Positions 1-11,110 of a stretch of DNA of 34,840 bases are shown in pieces. The position numbers and the translations under genes were made by a program. The notes beneath the pieces are model-generated. The model saw nothing but the letters and a program-made list of their open reading frames with translations, was not told the origin of the DNA and did no database searches. Each line of letters opens with the position of its first letter. Positions within the stretch are counted from its first letter, which is position 1. Source of the DNA: an uncultured Bacteroidota bacterium (lineage in GTDB: Bacteria; Bacteroidota; Bacteroidia; Flavobacteriales_F; PHOS-HE28); NCBI GenBank assembly GCA_902825795.1, contig CADECG010000024.1, positions 1-34,840 of the forward strand, written 5' to 3'.

Positions 1-212
1 TTGTAGCCGTGACTTGCGTAGGCGTTGAGGTTGGGGAGCAAGGCGTACATCGCTTGGCGTTCGCCTTGATCGGCCATTTCGGCATCGAGCGCGGCGTTGC
101 GCACGTTGAGGTTCTTCTCCTCAGCCTGACGGACACATTGATCCAACGTCCAAGCTTGTTGGGCGACGAGGCTGGTGGGCAGCAATGCAAAAAGCAGAAT
201 GGATGTTCGCAT
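1..212 (-). CDS. TolC-family outer membrane efflux protein, N-terminal fragment
   Basis: The minus strand encodes an ATG start at 212 and about 70 residues before the window edge cuts the gene. The product begins with a signal peptide (MRTSILLFALLPTSLVAQQ). It continues with WTLDQCVRQAEEKNLNVRNA and an ALLPNLNAYASHGY stretch, the classic N-terminal pattern of outer membrane efflux proteins: a W-[TS]-L-x-x-C/A start, then 'A..KN' and 'LLPNL'. TolC-type proteins form a trimeric channel in the outer membrane and work with a periplasmic adaptor and an inner-membrane pump; in Bacteroidota those partners usually lie downstream, here outside the window. The function is inferred from the N-terminus only. 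Confidence 0.85.
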   Translation of the reverse strand, partial: MRTSILLFALLPTSLVAQQAWTLDQCVRQAEEKNLNVRNAALDAEMADQGERQAMYALLPNLNAYASHGY

Positions 213-276
213 GGTAACGTGATCGTTTCAGCCGGACCTCTCCGGAAAATGCCGAAGGGATCGCCTTTGGGACGGC

Positions 277-284
277 CAAAACTA
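277..284 (-). promoter_or_regulatory. Candidate -7 promoter box for the TolC-family gene
   Basis: On the minus strand this octamer reads TAGTTTTG, an exact match to the TAnnTTTG -7 box of the Bacteroidota housekeeping sigma factor. It lies about 65 bases upstream of the TolC-family start at 212. No convincing -33 element was seen, so this is a motif-level call. Confidence 0.4.
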
Positions 285-450
285 TCCGCTACACTTCGCC
301 ACTAAAGCCGCCATGGATGAACGGGAGGTACTTGGGGTGAACGGTGTGGCAGCGAAACCGGATGTGGGAGATGTGAGAGATGTGGAAATGAAGGGGCCTA
401 CCGCCAACCATCACGTCTTCACATCCACCTCATCTAAACATGAGCCGACC

Positions 451-1671
451 TCACAGGATCTTCACTGCCTGTCGGCGATGTGCCTCGCTCTGGTCCTTGT
501 TCTTTGGCTCGGGGAAAAGCATCTGGCTGTTGCCATAGCCTTTGTAGGCGAGCCGCTCCGGTTCGACGTCGTTCACCAAGAGGAAATCGTAAACGGCTCG
601 CGCTCGGCCAGTGCTCAGCTCAATGAACTCCTTTGTGTTCTTGTACGTGGGTCCGTTCACGTGCCCCTCGATCTCGATCCGGGTAGTGGGGTTCTGTTGC
701 ATGAACCGGAGCAACTGCAACATCGAGCCTTGGCTGTTCTTCATCACCGTTACGTCGTTGCCTACGAAGCGGATATCCTCAAGTACCACATGCGCGCCCG
801 GCTCGATCGGTGTAAGCTTCAGATCAACGACCACTAGGCTGTCCGTGCTTCCCTTCACCTTCAGGTTCTGGAACATGAATCCCTTCTGGACGCAGCCGAT
901 CTTCAAACTGCGGTATTGATCCATCCGGTATTCGTAGGTGCTTTTGCCCTTCGCTTCCACCACTTTGTCGAACACCATGCCTTCGATCGTGAGGGTACCT
1001 GTGACGGGCTTGCCCGACTTCGCGTCCGTGACGTGGATACGCAGGGTTTGTTGTGGTGCTTCGGATCTCTCCGGAACCGGAGGAGGTGGTGGCGGATCGT
1101 AATGGAACCGGATCGTGTACCCATCCAACGGTCGATCCTGATAATCGACCACCAAGTAGTAGAGGTCGCCCTGCTTCACTTCGATCGCGCTGCTGAAAGA
1201 CGAACCCACCCCCGATCGCACGTACTTGTCCGGCGCATCCTTCCGCAATCCGCAAATGCTGTGGTTCTCCTTGTCATTCCGGCTGATGTTCGTTCGGATA
1301 GGCGCTACCGTCTTCTCTTGGATCTTGTCGCAGATGCCCGGGATCGCGCCTTCGAAAACGAGGAAGTCGATGTCGTCGTCGATGTTCTTCGGCTCGATGT
1401 CGAAGGTGAGCAATGTGGTGTTGGGCGCGCGGAATTTGTACCACGTTGTGTGGTGCTCACGCTCGAACCACTGCTTGTCCTCCGAGGGGTTCTCCTTTAT
1501 CTCCAGCACGTTACCGAAGCCACGCACGGCTTGCTCCTGCACATACACGCTGTCCGCTATGAACAGGGCACCTGTGCAATCGCCATTATCCTGCGTAAGG
1601 CGTTGCGCCAACGCGGTATTCACCACGACGGAAAAGACAAGCAACAGGAATGCGGAGCGGGAGAGCTGCAT
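451..1671 (-). CDS. OmpA-family outer membrane protein with regulatory-like beta domain
   Basis: Predicted secreted protein of 406 residues if it starts at the ATG at 1671; a TTG at 1689 would add six residues. The N-terminus MQLSRSAFLLLVFSVVVN ending in ALAQ is a good signal peptide. Residues about 25 to 190 resemble a beta-rich domain that is followed by a proline run (PPPPPP). Next is a carboxypeptidase-regulatory-like segment (LRIHVTDAKSGKPVTGTL). The last ~110 residues are an OmpA C-terminal peptidoglycan-binding domain, with IEIEGHVNGP, a TGRARAVYDFL helix and YKGYGNSQ. OmpA-domain proteins tether the outer membrane to the cell wall. The gene starts 21 bases after the metH stop and may be co-transcribed with it. 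Confidence 0.85.
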   Translation of the reverse strand: MQLSRSAFLLLVFSVVVNTALAQRLTQDNGDCTGALFIADSVYVQEQAVRGFGNVLEIKENPSEDKQWFEREHHTTWYKFRAPNTTLLTFDIEPKNIDDDIDFLVFEGAIPGICDKIQEKTVAPIRTNISRNDKENHSICGLRKDAPDKYVRSGVGSSFSSAIEVKQGDLYYLVVDYQDRPLDGYTIRFHYDPPPPPPVPERSEAPQQTLRIHVTDAKSGKPVTGTLTIEGMVFDKVVEAKGKSTYEYRMDQYRSLKIGCVQKGFMFQNLKVKGSTDSLVVVDLKLTPIEPGAHVVLEDIRFVGNDVTVMKNSQGSMLQLLRFMQQNPTTRIEIEGHVNGPTYKNTKEFIELSTGRARAVYDFLLVNDVEPERLAYKGYGNSQMLFPEPKNKDQSEAHRRQAVKIL

Positions 1672-1692
1672 CACCAAGTGGCGGTTCAACGC

Positions 1693-4394
<2,702 letters not shown>

Positions 4395-4398
<4 letters not shown>

Positions 4399-5396
4399 GC
4401 GACAACGGACAGCTTTCTGGGTGCATGCTTCACCGCTTCCTTGGCCAGCGCGGCAATGTGATCTGGCGTCGTGCCGCAGCAACCGCCAACGATGTTCACC
4501 AACCCATCGCGCATGAACTCACCAACCAGTTTGGCGGTCATTTCCGGCGTCTCGTCGTACTCGCCGAATTGGTTCGGAAGTCCGGCGTTCGGGTACACGC
4601 TGGTGAGACAGGTCGCGTTCTCGGACAGCACTTGCAAATAGGGGCGCATCTGTGCGGCACCGAGCGCGCAGTTCAAGCCGATGCTGAACAGTTCCACATG
4701 GCCCATGCTGATCATGAAGGCATCGATGGTCTGCCCACTGAGGGTGCGACCGCTGGCATCGGTGATGGTGACGCTGCACATGAGGGGCACACGTCTGCCG
4801 CGCTTGTCGAAGACTTCCTCGATCGCATAGAAAGCCGCCTTGGCGTTGAGCGTATCGAAAATGGTTTCCACCAGCAACAGGTCCACGCCACCATCGAGCA
4901 ACGCTTCCACCTGTTCGGCATAGGCGGTAACCAGGTCATCGAAGTGCACTGCCCGAAAACCCGGGTCGTTCACATCCGGACTAAGGCTCGCGGTCTTGTT
5001 CGTTGGCCCAAGCGCACCGGCGACGAAACGTGGCTTACTGGGATCTTTGGCGGTGAACGCAGCGCATGCCTCTTTGGCAAGTCGCGCTGAAGCGAGGTTC
5101 ATCTCGCGAACCAAGTGTTCGCACTTGTGTTCGCCTTGCGCGATGCTGGTCGCGCTGAAGGTGTTGGTCTCGATGATATCTGCACCCGCTTCGAGATACT
5201 GCTCATGAATGCGCTTGATCGCTTCAGGCCGTGATATGGACAATAACTCGTTGTTGCCCTTCAACAGGATGTCGTGCTGCTCCATTCCTTGCGGATGGAA
5301 ATCCTCTTCCGTGAGGCCAAGCCGCTGAATCATGGTACCCATAGCACCATCCAGAACAAGGATGCGTTCGCTCGCCAGCTTCTCCAGTGTGTTCAT
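4395..5396 (-). CDS. metH: Methionine synthase, homocysteine-binding subunit (split MetH, N-terminal part)
   Basis: This 333-residue protein is the zinc-dependent homocysteine S-methyltransferase module of MetH. It begins with the family's [14 protein letters not shown] motif. The three cysteine zinc ligands are visible: Cys243 in GLNCALGA and Cys306-Cys307 in [11 protein letters not shown]. In E. coli MetH this module is fused to the pterin and B12 domains in one chain of about 1,230 residues; here 333 + 901 residues give the same total. The start at 5396 gives the canonical N-terminus, and its stop overlaps the next start by ATGA, implying translational coupling and fixed stoichiometry. A SAM-I riboswitch lies in the leader. 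Confidence 0.95.
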
Positions 5397-5496
5397 TGCT
5401 TTCCGTTTCGATCGGTCCGTCCGGCTCAGCTTACCGAGCAGGATAAGGTGACAGCACACCGCACATGCAACCGTGCGGAGGTGATACCTGATCGCA

Positions 5497-5604
5497 GCTC
5501 ATCTCTTCCCGACAAGTCGGGATGGAATTGGCACCTGTCCACCTTGCGGTGGATGGTTGTCAAGGCTTCATCGGGCCATTATCCCTCAGCCTTTCTTGAT
5601 AAGC
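5497..5604 (-). promoter_or_regulatory. SAM-I (S-box) riboswitch in the metH leader
   Basis: On the minus strand the leader reads GCTTATCAAGAAAGGCTGAG, then GGCCCGATGAAGCC, GACAACC, AGGTGCCAATTCC and a final GAGATGAGC. These are the conserved blocks of the S-box aptamer in order. The 5' GCTTATC pairs with the 3' GATGAGC to make a 7-bp P1 stem; the P2, P3 (ATCCACC/GGTGGA) and P4 (TCCCGAC/GTCGGGA) helices are also visible. SAM-I riboswitches bind S-adenosylmethionine and turn off methionine genes. About 100 bases separate P1 from the metH start. A CCGCAC/GTGCGG hairpin lies there (5459-5478) without a U-tract, so the off-switch may act on translation rather than termination. Confidence 0.94.
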
Positions 5605-5624
5605 GTTACCGGAAAGAACGTGGC

Positions 5625-5632
5625 CAAATGTA
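5625..5632 (-). promoter_or_regulatory. Candidate -7 promoter box for the riboswitch-metH transcript
   Basis: On the minus strand the octamer is TACATTTG, an exact TAnnTTTG match. It ends about 20 bases before the first base of the SAM-I aptamer, so transcription would start just ahead of P1. The identical octamer precedes two antitoxin genes in this window. Confidence 0.55.
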
Positions 5633-5735
5633 ATGCTGCCGGGAATGCATCCTCCGGGGCTCTGCGAAGGACAGGGCGTTGATAACCGCAGTTGGCTGTG
5701 GAACGCATCGGAAAACCGCCGGATACCTTCGCCGC

Positions 5736-6539
5736 GTGCAGAACGATTTGTTACCGCTTTTGGACGCTGCTATCGAGGCGTCCTTCGCCGCAGGACGGGA
5801 GATCCTGACCGTTTACGGAACGGACTTCACCTCCGAGCAAAAGGCGGATAAGAGCCCCTTGACCGAAGCGGACAAGCGTGCCCACAAGGCCATTGCCGCT
5901 GTGCTGGACCGCACCGCACTTCCCACGGTGAGCGAGGAAGGGCGCACGATGCCTGCCACTGAGCGACAGACGTGGAACCGCTACTGGTTGGTGGATCCGT
6001 TGGATGGCACCAAGGAGTTCATCAAACGCAATGGCGAGTTCACGGTGAACATCGCGTTGATCGAGGATGGTGCGCCCGTTGGTGGTGCGTTGTACGTACC
6101 GGTGAAGGATGTGCTCTACTTCGCTTGGCAAGGCGGAGGCGCCTACCGCATTCAGCAGGCGAAAACCTTCGCAGGAAGGTCGGCGTATGAACTCGCCGCC
6201 CTAGCCGAAAAACTACCTGTGCAGAACGTTCGCGAGACCTTCACCATCGTTGCCAGCCGCAGCCACAGCACACCGGAAACGGAGGCGTTCGTGGCGGAGA
6301 AGGAGGCGCAGCATGGCGGCGTTCAACTCACCAGCATCGGCAGCGCGCTGAAGATCTGCCTCGTTGCCGAGGGTGCTGCGGATGTGTATCCGCGGTTTGC
6401 ACCCACCATGGAATGGGACACTGCGGCCGGGCATGCCGTCGCATTGGAGTCCGGAAAGGACATCACCGATGTTTCCACCGGCAAGAGCATGCGCTACAAC
6501 AAAGACTCCTTGGTGAACAACTGGTTCATCGTTCAATAA
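5736..6539 (+). CDS. cysQ: 3'(2'),5'-bisphosphate nucleotidase CysQ
   Basis: Member of the inositol-monophosphatase superfamily that removes the 3'-phosphate from PAP and PAPS, recycling the by-product of sulfate assimilation and sulfotransfer in the cytoplasm. The magnesium-binding motifs are present: VSEEG, WLVDPLDGTKEF and the C-terminal WDTAAGHAV. The GTG at 5736 gives about 267 residues starting VQNDLLPLLDAA, which fits the family length. An in-frame TTG at 5679 would add 19 residues with no family similarity. The gene is divergent from the SAM-controlled metH operon, which links it to sulfur metabolism, and gmd follows after about 20 bases. Confidence 0.93.
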   Translation: MQNDLLPLLDAAIEASFAAGREILTVYGTDFTSEQKADKSPLTEADKRAHKAIAAVLDRTALPTVSEEGRTMPATERQTWNRYWLVDPLDGTKEFIKRNGEFTVNIALIEDGAPVGGALYVPVKDVLYFAWQGGGAYRIQQAKTFAGRSAYELAALAEKLPVQNVRETFTIVASRSHSTPETEAFVAEKEAQHGGVQLTSIGSALKICLVAEGAADVYPRFAPTMEWDTAAGHAVALESGKDITDVSTGKSMRYNKDSLVNNWFIVQ

Positions 6540-6560
6540 GCAGAAGCACATACCACTATC

Positions 6561-7682
6561 ATGGCGAAGAAAAAGAAGGCTGAAACCGGCAAGAAGAGAA
6601 AGGTCGCATTGATCACCGGCGTTACCGGACAGGACGGTGCGTACCTGAGCGAACTGCTCCTGAACAAGGGCTACGAAGTGCACGGGGTAAAGCGCCGTAG
6701 TTCGTTGTTCAATACCGACCGCATCGACCACCTCTACCACGACATGCACGAGAAAGGCCGCCCCTTCCACCTACACTACGGCGACCTCACGGACAGTGTC
6801 AATTGCCTTCGCTTGGTGAAGGAGATCCAGCCGGACGAGATCTACAACCTGGCAGCCATGAGCCATGTGGCCGTGAGTTTCGAAATGCCGGAGTACACGG
6901 CCAATGCCGACGGTATCGGGACCCTGCGCTTCCTTGAAGCGATCCGCATCCTCGGCATGGAGAAAAAGACGCGCTTTTACCAAGCCAGCACCAGCGAATT
7001 GTATGGTGGCGTATTGCCCCGTGCGCAGAACGAGGAGACGCCATTCTACCCGAAGAGCCCCTACGGCGTGGCGAAGCTCTACGGCTTTTGGATCACCAAG
7101 AACTACCGTGAGAGCTATGGCATGTTCGCGTGCAACGGTATCCTTTTCAACCACGAAAGCCCGCTTCGCGGCGAGACGTTCGTGACGCGAAAGATCACCC
7201 GCGCTGTGGCCAAGATCAAGCTTGGCTTACAGGACACTCTGTACCTCGGGAACATCGACGCCAAACGCGATTGGGGCCACGCCAAGGACTATGTGGAGGG
7301 CATGTGGTTGATGCTGCAGGCCAAGAAGCCCGATGATTTCGTGCTCGCTACCGGCAAGACCTACACCGTGCGCCATTTCATCGACCTGGCTTTCGCGGAA
7401 GCCGGTGTGAAACTGGAGTGGAAAGGCAAGGGCGTGAACGAGAAGGGCTACGACAAGAAGACCGGGAAACTGCGTGTGGCGATCGACAAGCGCTACTACC
7501 GTCCGGCCGAAGTGGACCACTTGGAAGGTGACCCGAGCAAGGCCAAGCGCGTGCTCGGCTGGAAACACAAGTACGACCTGAAGGCATTGGTGAAAGAGAT
7601 GGTGACCTGCGACGTGGAGCTCTTCAAGCGCGATGTTTACCTGAAGAAAGGCGGACACAAGATCCTGCATGAGCAGGAGTGA
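6561..7682 (+). CDS. gmd: GDP-mannose 4,6-dehydratase
   Basis: Converts GDP-D-mannose to GDP-4-keto-6-deoxymannose, the first step of GDP-L-fucose synthesis. The 373-residue protein has the NADP-binding Rossmann signature G-x-x-G-x-x-G (GVTGQDG, residues 20-26). It also has the short-chain dehydrogenase catalytic pair Tyr168/Lys172 in [12 protein letters not shown] and the family's [18 protein letters not shown] stretch. A lysine-rich N-terminus ([14 protein letters not shown]) precedes the usual start of the fold. The length matches E. coli Gmd (373). It is followed by fcl, the next enzyme in the pathway, so the two form a fucose donor operon probably serving surface polysaccharide or glycoprotein glycans. 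Confidence 0.97.
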   Translation: MAKKKKAETGKKRKVALITGVTGQDGAYLSELLLNKGYEVHGVKRRSSLFNTDRIDHLYHDMHEKGRPFHLHYGDLTDSVNCLRLVKEIQPDEIYNLAAMSHVAVSFEMPEYTANADGIGTLRFLEAIRILGMEKKTRFYQASTSELYGGVLPRAQNEETPFYPKSPYGVAKLYGFWITKNYRESYGMFACNGILFNHESPLRGETFVTRKITRAVAKIKLGLQDTLYLGNIDAKRDWGHAKDYVEGMWLMLQAKKPDDFVLATGKTYTVRHFIDLAFAEAGVKLEWKGKGVNEKGYDKKTGKLRVAIDKRYYRPAEVDHLEGDPSKAKRVLGWKHKYDLKALVKEMVTCDVELFKRDVYLKKGGHKILHEQE

Positions 7683-7703
7683 TCACGCACGCGATCACTC
7701 CTG
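7674..7703 (+). terminator. Strong hairpin over the gmd stop codon
   Basis: CAGGAGTGATC and GATCACTCCTG form a perfect 11-bp stem around the 8-base loop ACGCACGC. The gmd stop codon (7680-7682) lies in the 5' arm. There is no U-tract, so it is more likely an mRNA-stabilising or attenuating structure between gmd and fcl than a complete intrinsic terminator. Confidence 0.4.
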
Positions 7704-7709
7704 ATGTAT

Positions 7710-7730
7710 GGGCGGGGAATTTCCCGCCCC
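7710..7730 (+). other. GC-rich near-palindrome between gmd and fcl
   Basis: GGGCGGG and CCCGCCC form a 7-bp stem around GAATTT, only seven bases after the previous hairpin and directly upstream of the fcl start. It could sequester the fcl ribosome-entry region or act as a processing site; the sequence alone does not decide. Confidence 0.35.
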
Positions 7731-7743
7731 AACAATGGATAGC

Positions 7744-8682
7744 ATGAACAAGACCGACAAGATCTACATCGCCGGCCACCGTGGCATGGTGGGCAGCGCC
7801 ATCGTGCGCCGCCTGCAAAAGGACGGCTTCAACAACATCGTTACGCGTGGCAGCAAAGAGTTGGACCTGAAAGAACAGCAGACCGTCCGCGACTTCTTCC
7901 AGCAGGAAAAACCGAACGTGGTGGTGCTGGCTGCCGCCAAGGTGGGTGGCATACACGCCAACAATGTGTACCGCGCGCAGTTCCTGTACGAGAACCTGAT
8001 GATCCAGAACAACGTGATCCACAGTGCTTACGAAAGCGGTGTGACGAAACTGTTGTTCTTGGGGTCCTCCTGCATCTACCCCAAGCTTGCGCCGCAGCCG
8101 CTGAAGGAGGAGAGTTTGCTCACTGGATTGTTGGAGCAGACCAACGAGCCGTACGCCATCGCCAAGATCGCGGGGATCAAGATGGCCGAGAGCTACCGGC
8201 GGCAGTACGGCGTGAACTACATCAGCGCCATGCCCACGAACCTGTACGGACCGAACGACAACTACGACCTGAACAATAGCCACGTGTTGCCTGCGCTCAT
8301 CCGCAAATTCCACACAGCGAAAGTCACGAGTGCACCCAGTGTCGAGGTATGGGGCACCGGATCGCCGATGCGCGAATTCCTGCACGTGGACGATCTCGCG
8401 GACGCCTGCTTCTTCCTGCTCCAGAACTACGATGACGAGATGTTCGTGAACATTGGCACTGGCGAGGACCTTACGATCAAGGAATTGGCGGAGATGATCA
8501 AGGACATCGTGGGCTACACCGGCGAATTGAAGTGGAACACCGAGAAGCCCGACGGCACGCCGCGCAAACTCATGGACGTTTCACGACTGCACAACCTTGG
8601 ATGGAAGCACCGCATAGGGTTGCGCGACGGCATTACCAGCGTATATGCTGAGTTCGCGAAAAGCGAGCTTGCGCGCTCATAG
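7744..8682 (+). CDS. fcl: GDP-L-fucose synthase
   Basis: Epimerase-reductase that turns GDP-4-keto-6-deoxymannose into GDP-L-fucose, using NADPH. The 312-residue product starts [20 protein letters not shown], with the nucleotide-binding G-x-x-G-x-x-G. Cys110 in LGSSCIYPK and the pair Tyr137/Lys141 in EPYAIAK match the family's catalytic residues, and [12 protein letters not shown] is a family hallmark. The ATG at 7744 was preferred; ATG 7735 is possible, while ATG 7708 lies upstream of the hairpin region. It completes the two-step pathway started by gmd. Length is close to E. coli Fcl (321). Confidence 0.96.
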   Translation: MNKTDKIYIAGHRGMVGSAIVRRLQKDGFNNIVTRGSKELDLKEQQTVRDFFQQEKPNVVVLAAAKVGGIHANNVYRAQFLYENLMIQNNVIHSAYESGVTKLLFLGSSCIYPKLAPQPLKEESLLTGLLEQTNEPYAIAKIAGIKMAESYRRQYGVNYISAMPTNLYGPNDNYDLNNSHVLPALIRKFHTAKVTSAPSVEVWGTGSPMREFLHVDDLADACFFLLQNYDDEMFVNIGTGEDLTIKELAEMIKDIVGYTGELKWNTEKPDGTPRKLMDVSRLHNLGWKHRIGLRDGITSVYAEFAKSELARS

Positions 8683-8713
8683 GCGGCATAGCGAAGGCCT
8701 TAGCTTCAGCCCT

Positions 8714-8872
8714 TCAGCCCTTCAGCCCCTTTCCTTGGATGATCCGAAGGATCACAGCGATCAGGGCGACCACCAGTAGCGCGTGGATCAAACCCGTGGC
8801 GCTGTATACGAATACGCCCAGCAGCCAGCCGATGATCAGGATCACCGCGATGATATAAAGGAGATTGCCCAT
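8714..8872 (-). CDS. Lmo0937/DUF5670-type small membrane protein
   Basis: A 52-residue ORF reads MGNLLYIIAVILIIGWLLGV, then VYSATGLIHALLVVALIAVI and LRIIQGKG. This is the pattern of the DUF5670 (lmo0937) family: two hydrophobic helices joined by a short glycine/serine loop. The family is widespread in Bacteroidota and often lies near stress or envelope genes, but its biochemical function is unknown. The gene is convergent with fcl and divergent from the response regulators. Three tandem copies of a CTTCAGCCC 9-mer lie at its 3' end on the plus strand (from about 8704). Longer minus-strand frames across this locus are shadows. Confidence 0.86.
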   Translation of the reverse strand: MGNLLYIIAVILIIGWLLGVFVYSATGLIHALLVVALIAVILRIIQGKGLKG

Positions 8873-9167
8873 AATGGATGTTTTTCCCATCCGTTGGGCC
8901 GATCACATGCCAGTGATGATCCGCGAAGGCGGGCTCACCATTGCGGACCGATCCACCGCGCCAGGATCCTCCAACTGAGCAAGATGTTCCCCACGGATCG
9001 TAGACCTTATTCCCCATGCACCACTGACCCGTTGCGTTACTTTCGACAGCCCCGGCGAATTCGTCGCTCGCGGTACGGCCCTTGTCTTCCGGAAGGGCAT
9101 GCACACGGGCACGAACGCTGAACAGAGAGTTGAACGGCACCAACGGATCCAGGGATCAGATCGGGGA

Positions 9168-9527
9168 ATGAAGATGAACATGCTGATCGTCGACGACGAA
9201 CCGGAGATCTGCCTGCTCCTTCAAGCGATACTTGCCAAGCAAGGCATTGCGGCCATCAGTGCGAACTCCTTGGCCCAAGCCCGCCAGAACCTCGAACAAG
9301 GCCGTTTCGATGGCGTATTCCTGGATGCGAACTTACCGGATGGCAAGGGATATGAACTGATACCTGAGCTGAAGGCGGGTCAACCGCAGATCCGTGTGAT
9401 CGTGATCAGCGCCATGGATCAGGAACGGACTAACGCCATGCAGGCCGGTACCCACCTCTTCCTGCCCAAGCCGCTGGACCTGCGCACCATTCTGGCAAGC
9501 TTGAAAGAAGTCGGGCTCATGAATTGA
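9168..9527 (+). CDS. Single-domain response regulator (CheY-like receiver)
   Basis: A 119-residue receiver domain with no output domain. It has the acidic pair in MLIVDDEPEI, the phosphoacceptor Asp53 in FLDANLP, a switch serine in VISAM and the invariant lysine in LPKPLD. Such stand-alone receivers pass phosphate between kinases or bind target proteins directly. The start MKMNMLIVDDE at 9168 puts the domain at the N-terminus; an upstream in-frame ATG at 9099 is not supported by similarity. It sits 27 bases before the NtrC-like regulator and probably forms an operon with it. No cognate kinase is adjacent. The gap 8873-9167 shows no gene. Confidence 0.93.
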   Translation: MKMNMLIVDDEPEICLLLQAILAKQGIAAISANSLAQARQNLEQGRFDGVFLDANLPDGKGYELIPELKAGQPQIRVIVISAMDQERTNAMQAGTHLFLPKPLDLRTILASLKEVGLMN

Positions 9528-9554
9528 ACCACTACTACAACCAAGACTTCCAAC

Positions 9555-10946
9555 ATGGCAACCCAACGCTTGCTCGTAGTGGATGATGACCAGGACATCT
9601 GCCTGCTGTTATCCCGCTTCCTCGAAAAACGCGGATACACGGTGAACACCGCCGGCCGTAAGACCACCGCCCTTGCGCTGCTCAAGGAGCATCGCTTCGA
9701 CCTGATCCTGTGCGACCACCGCCTGCCCGATGCCGACAGCTTGGAAATGCTGGGGCACTTCAGGGAGGGCGCACCGGGTGTACCTGTGATCGTGATCACT
9801 GGTTACTCGGACGTTCGCATTGCCGTTGACCTGATGCGCAAGGGCGCGCTCGACTATGTTGTGAAGCCGCTCTATCCGGATGATATCGCCTTGCGCGTGG
9901 AGGACGCTTTGAGCCAGAAAGGCCGGACGGAGGAATTGAAGAAACCCAGCGCTGAACGCAAGGTGGCAGCGGCTTCGCTCCTGCCCGAGTTCGTGCAGGG
10001 CAAAGGCACCTTCGCCACACACCTGAACAAGCACATCGACCTCGTAGCGCCCACGGACCTGTCAGTGCTGATAACCGGCGAAACCGGTACCGGCAAGGAA
10101 TACGTGGCCAAAGAGATCCACAAGCGGAGCGCGCGCAGCGACAAGCCCTTTGTTGCGCTCGACTGCGGTGCGCTACCGGCCGATCTGGCCACAAGCGAAC
10201 TGTTCGGCCACGTGAAAGGCTCGTTCACCGGTGCACTGGGGGACAAAGAAGGCTGCTTCCAGCAGGCGAACGGCGGCACCTTGTTCCTGGACGAAGTCGG
10301 CAACCTTACCTACGATAACCAAGTGAAGTTGCTGCGCGTGTTACAGGAGCGCAAAGTGCGGCGCATCGGCGACAACAAGGAGATAGCGGTGGACGTGCGC
10401 ATCATCGTGGCCACGAATGAAGAACTGACCACCGCTTCGGCCGACGGGCGTTTCCGCGAGGACCTCTACCACCGTCTCAACGAGTTCGCCATCGTCCTGC
10501 TGCCGTTGCGTGATCGCACCGAGGACATCCTCTTGTTCGCCGCACATTTCCTGCACCAAGCGGCAGCGCGGCTGAACCGGACAGCGGCCAGTTTCACCCC
10601 CGACGTGGAACAGCGCCTGCTGAGCCACCCGTGGATGGGAAACCTGCGCGAGTTGAACAACGTGATCAAGCGGGCCGTGCTGCTCTCCACCACCGAGATA
10701 GTGGGCATGGAACATATGCCCATTGAGATCATCGGCGGGACGGCCATGCGCAACCGGACAGCGCAACCGGAGACCACAGCACCGTTGGGCGACGACCTGC
10801 GCTCCGTTTCGCACGAAGCGGAAAAGCAGGCGATCCTCACCGCCTTGGAGCGGAACAGCTTCAACAAATCGAAGACGGCCGAACTGCTGAACATCGATCG
10901 CAAAACGCTCTACAACAAGTTGAAGATGTTCGGTATCGAGCTGTGA
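9555..10946 (+). CDS. NtrC-family sigma-54-dependent response regulator
   Basis: This 463-residue protein has the full NtrC layout. The receiver domain (1-120) has phosphoacceptor Asp54 in LILCDHRLPD and Lys104. The AAA+ sigma-54 activation domain (about 145-390) has Walker A GETGTGKE (175-182), the sigma-54 contact loop as GSFTGA (222-227; usually GAFTGA) and Walker B GTLFLDE. A Fis-type helix-turn-helix lies at the C-terminus (SFNKSKTAELLNIDRKTLYN). When phosphorylated such proteins form rings and remodel sigma-54 RNA polymerase at -24/-12 promoters. The Ala-to-Ser change in the GAFTGA loop occurs in natural homologues. The CHASE3 kinase at 17.9-19.6 kb is a possible but unproven partner. 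Confidence 0.96.
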   Translation: MATQRLLVVDDDQDICLLLSRFLEKRGYTVNTAGRKTTALALLKEHRFDLILCDHRLPDADSLEMLGHFREGAPGVPVIVITGYSDVRIAVDLMRKGALDYVVKPLYPDDIALRVEDALSQKGRTEELKKPSAERKVAAASLLPEFVQGKGTFATHLNKHIDLVAPTDLSVLITGETGTGKEYVAKEIHKRSARSDKPFVALDCGALPADLATSELFGHVKGSFTGALGDKEGCFQQANGGTLFLDEVGNLTYDNQVKLLRVLQERKVRRIGDNKEIAVDVRIIVATNEELTTASADGRFREDLYHRLNEFAIVLLPLRDRTEDILLFAAHFLHQAAARLNRTAASFTPDVEQRLLSHPWMGNLRELNNVIKRAVLLSTTEIVGMEHMPIEIIGGTAMRNRTAQPETTAPLGDDLRSVSHEAEKQAILTALERNSFNKSKTAELLNIDRKTLYNKLKMFGIEL

Positions 10947-11110
10947 TGCAGGGGCAGAGCAATCTGCGGGACCTCTGCAATAGTCCCTCGGCGCCAACGC
11001 CGAAGAGCCATAGCACATAGCCTTCGTCCGAGTAGCGACATGCGACAAGTCCGGCGCACATGCCCCCTCCCCGCGCGCTCTTTGTTCATCAGCCTGCTTA
11101 CTTTCCCATC

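Noticed and set aside
8706..9143. 145-codon minus-strand frame between fcl and the receiver gene
   Set aside because: The DUF5670-type ORF in a neighbouring frame (8714-8872) has a recognisable family; the longer frame has none.
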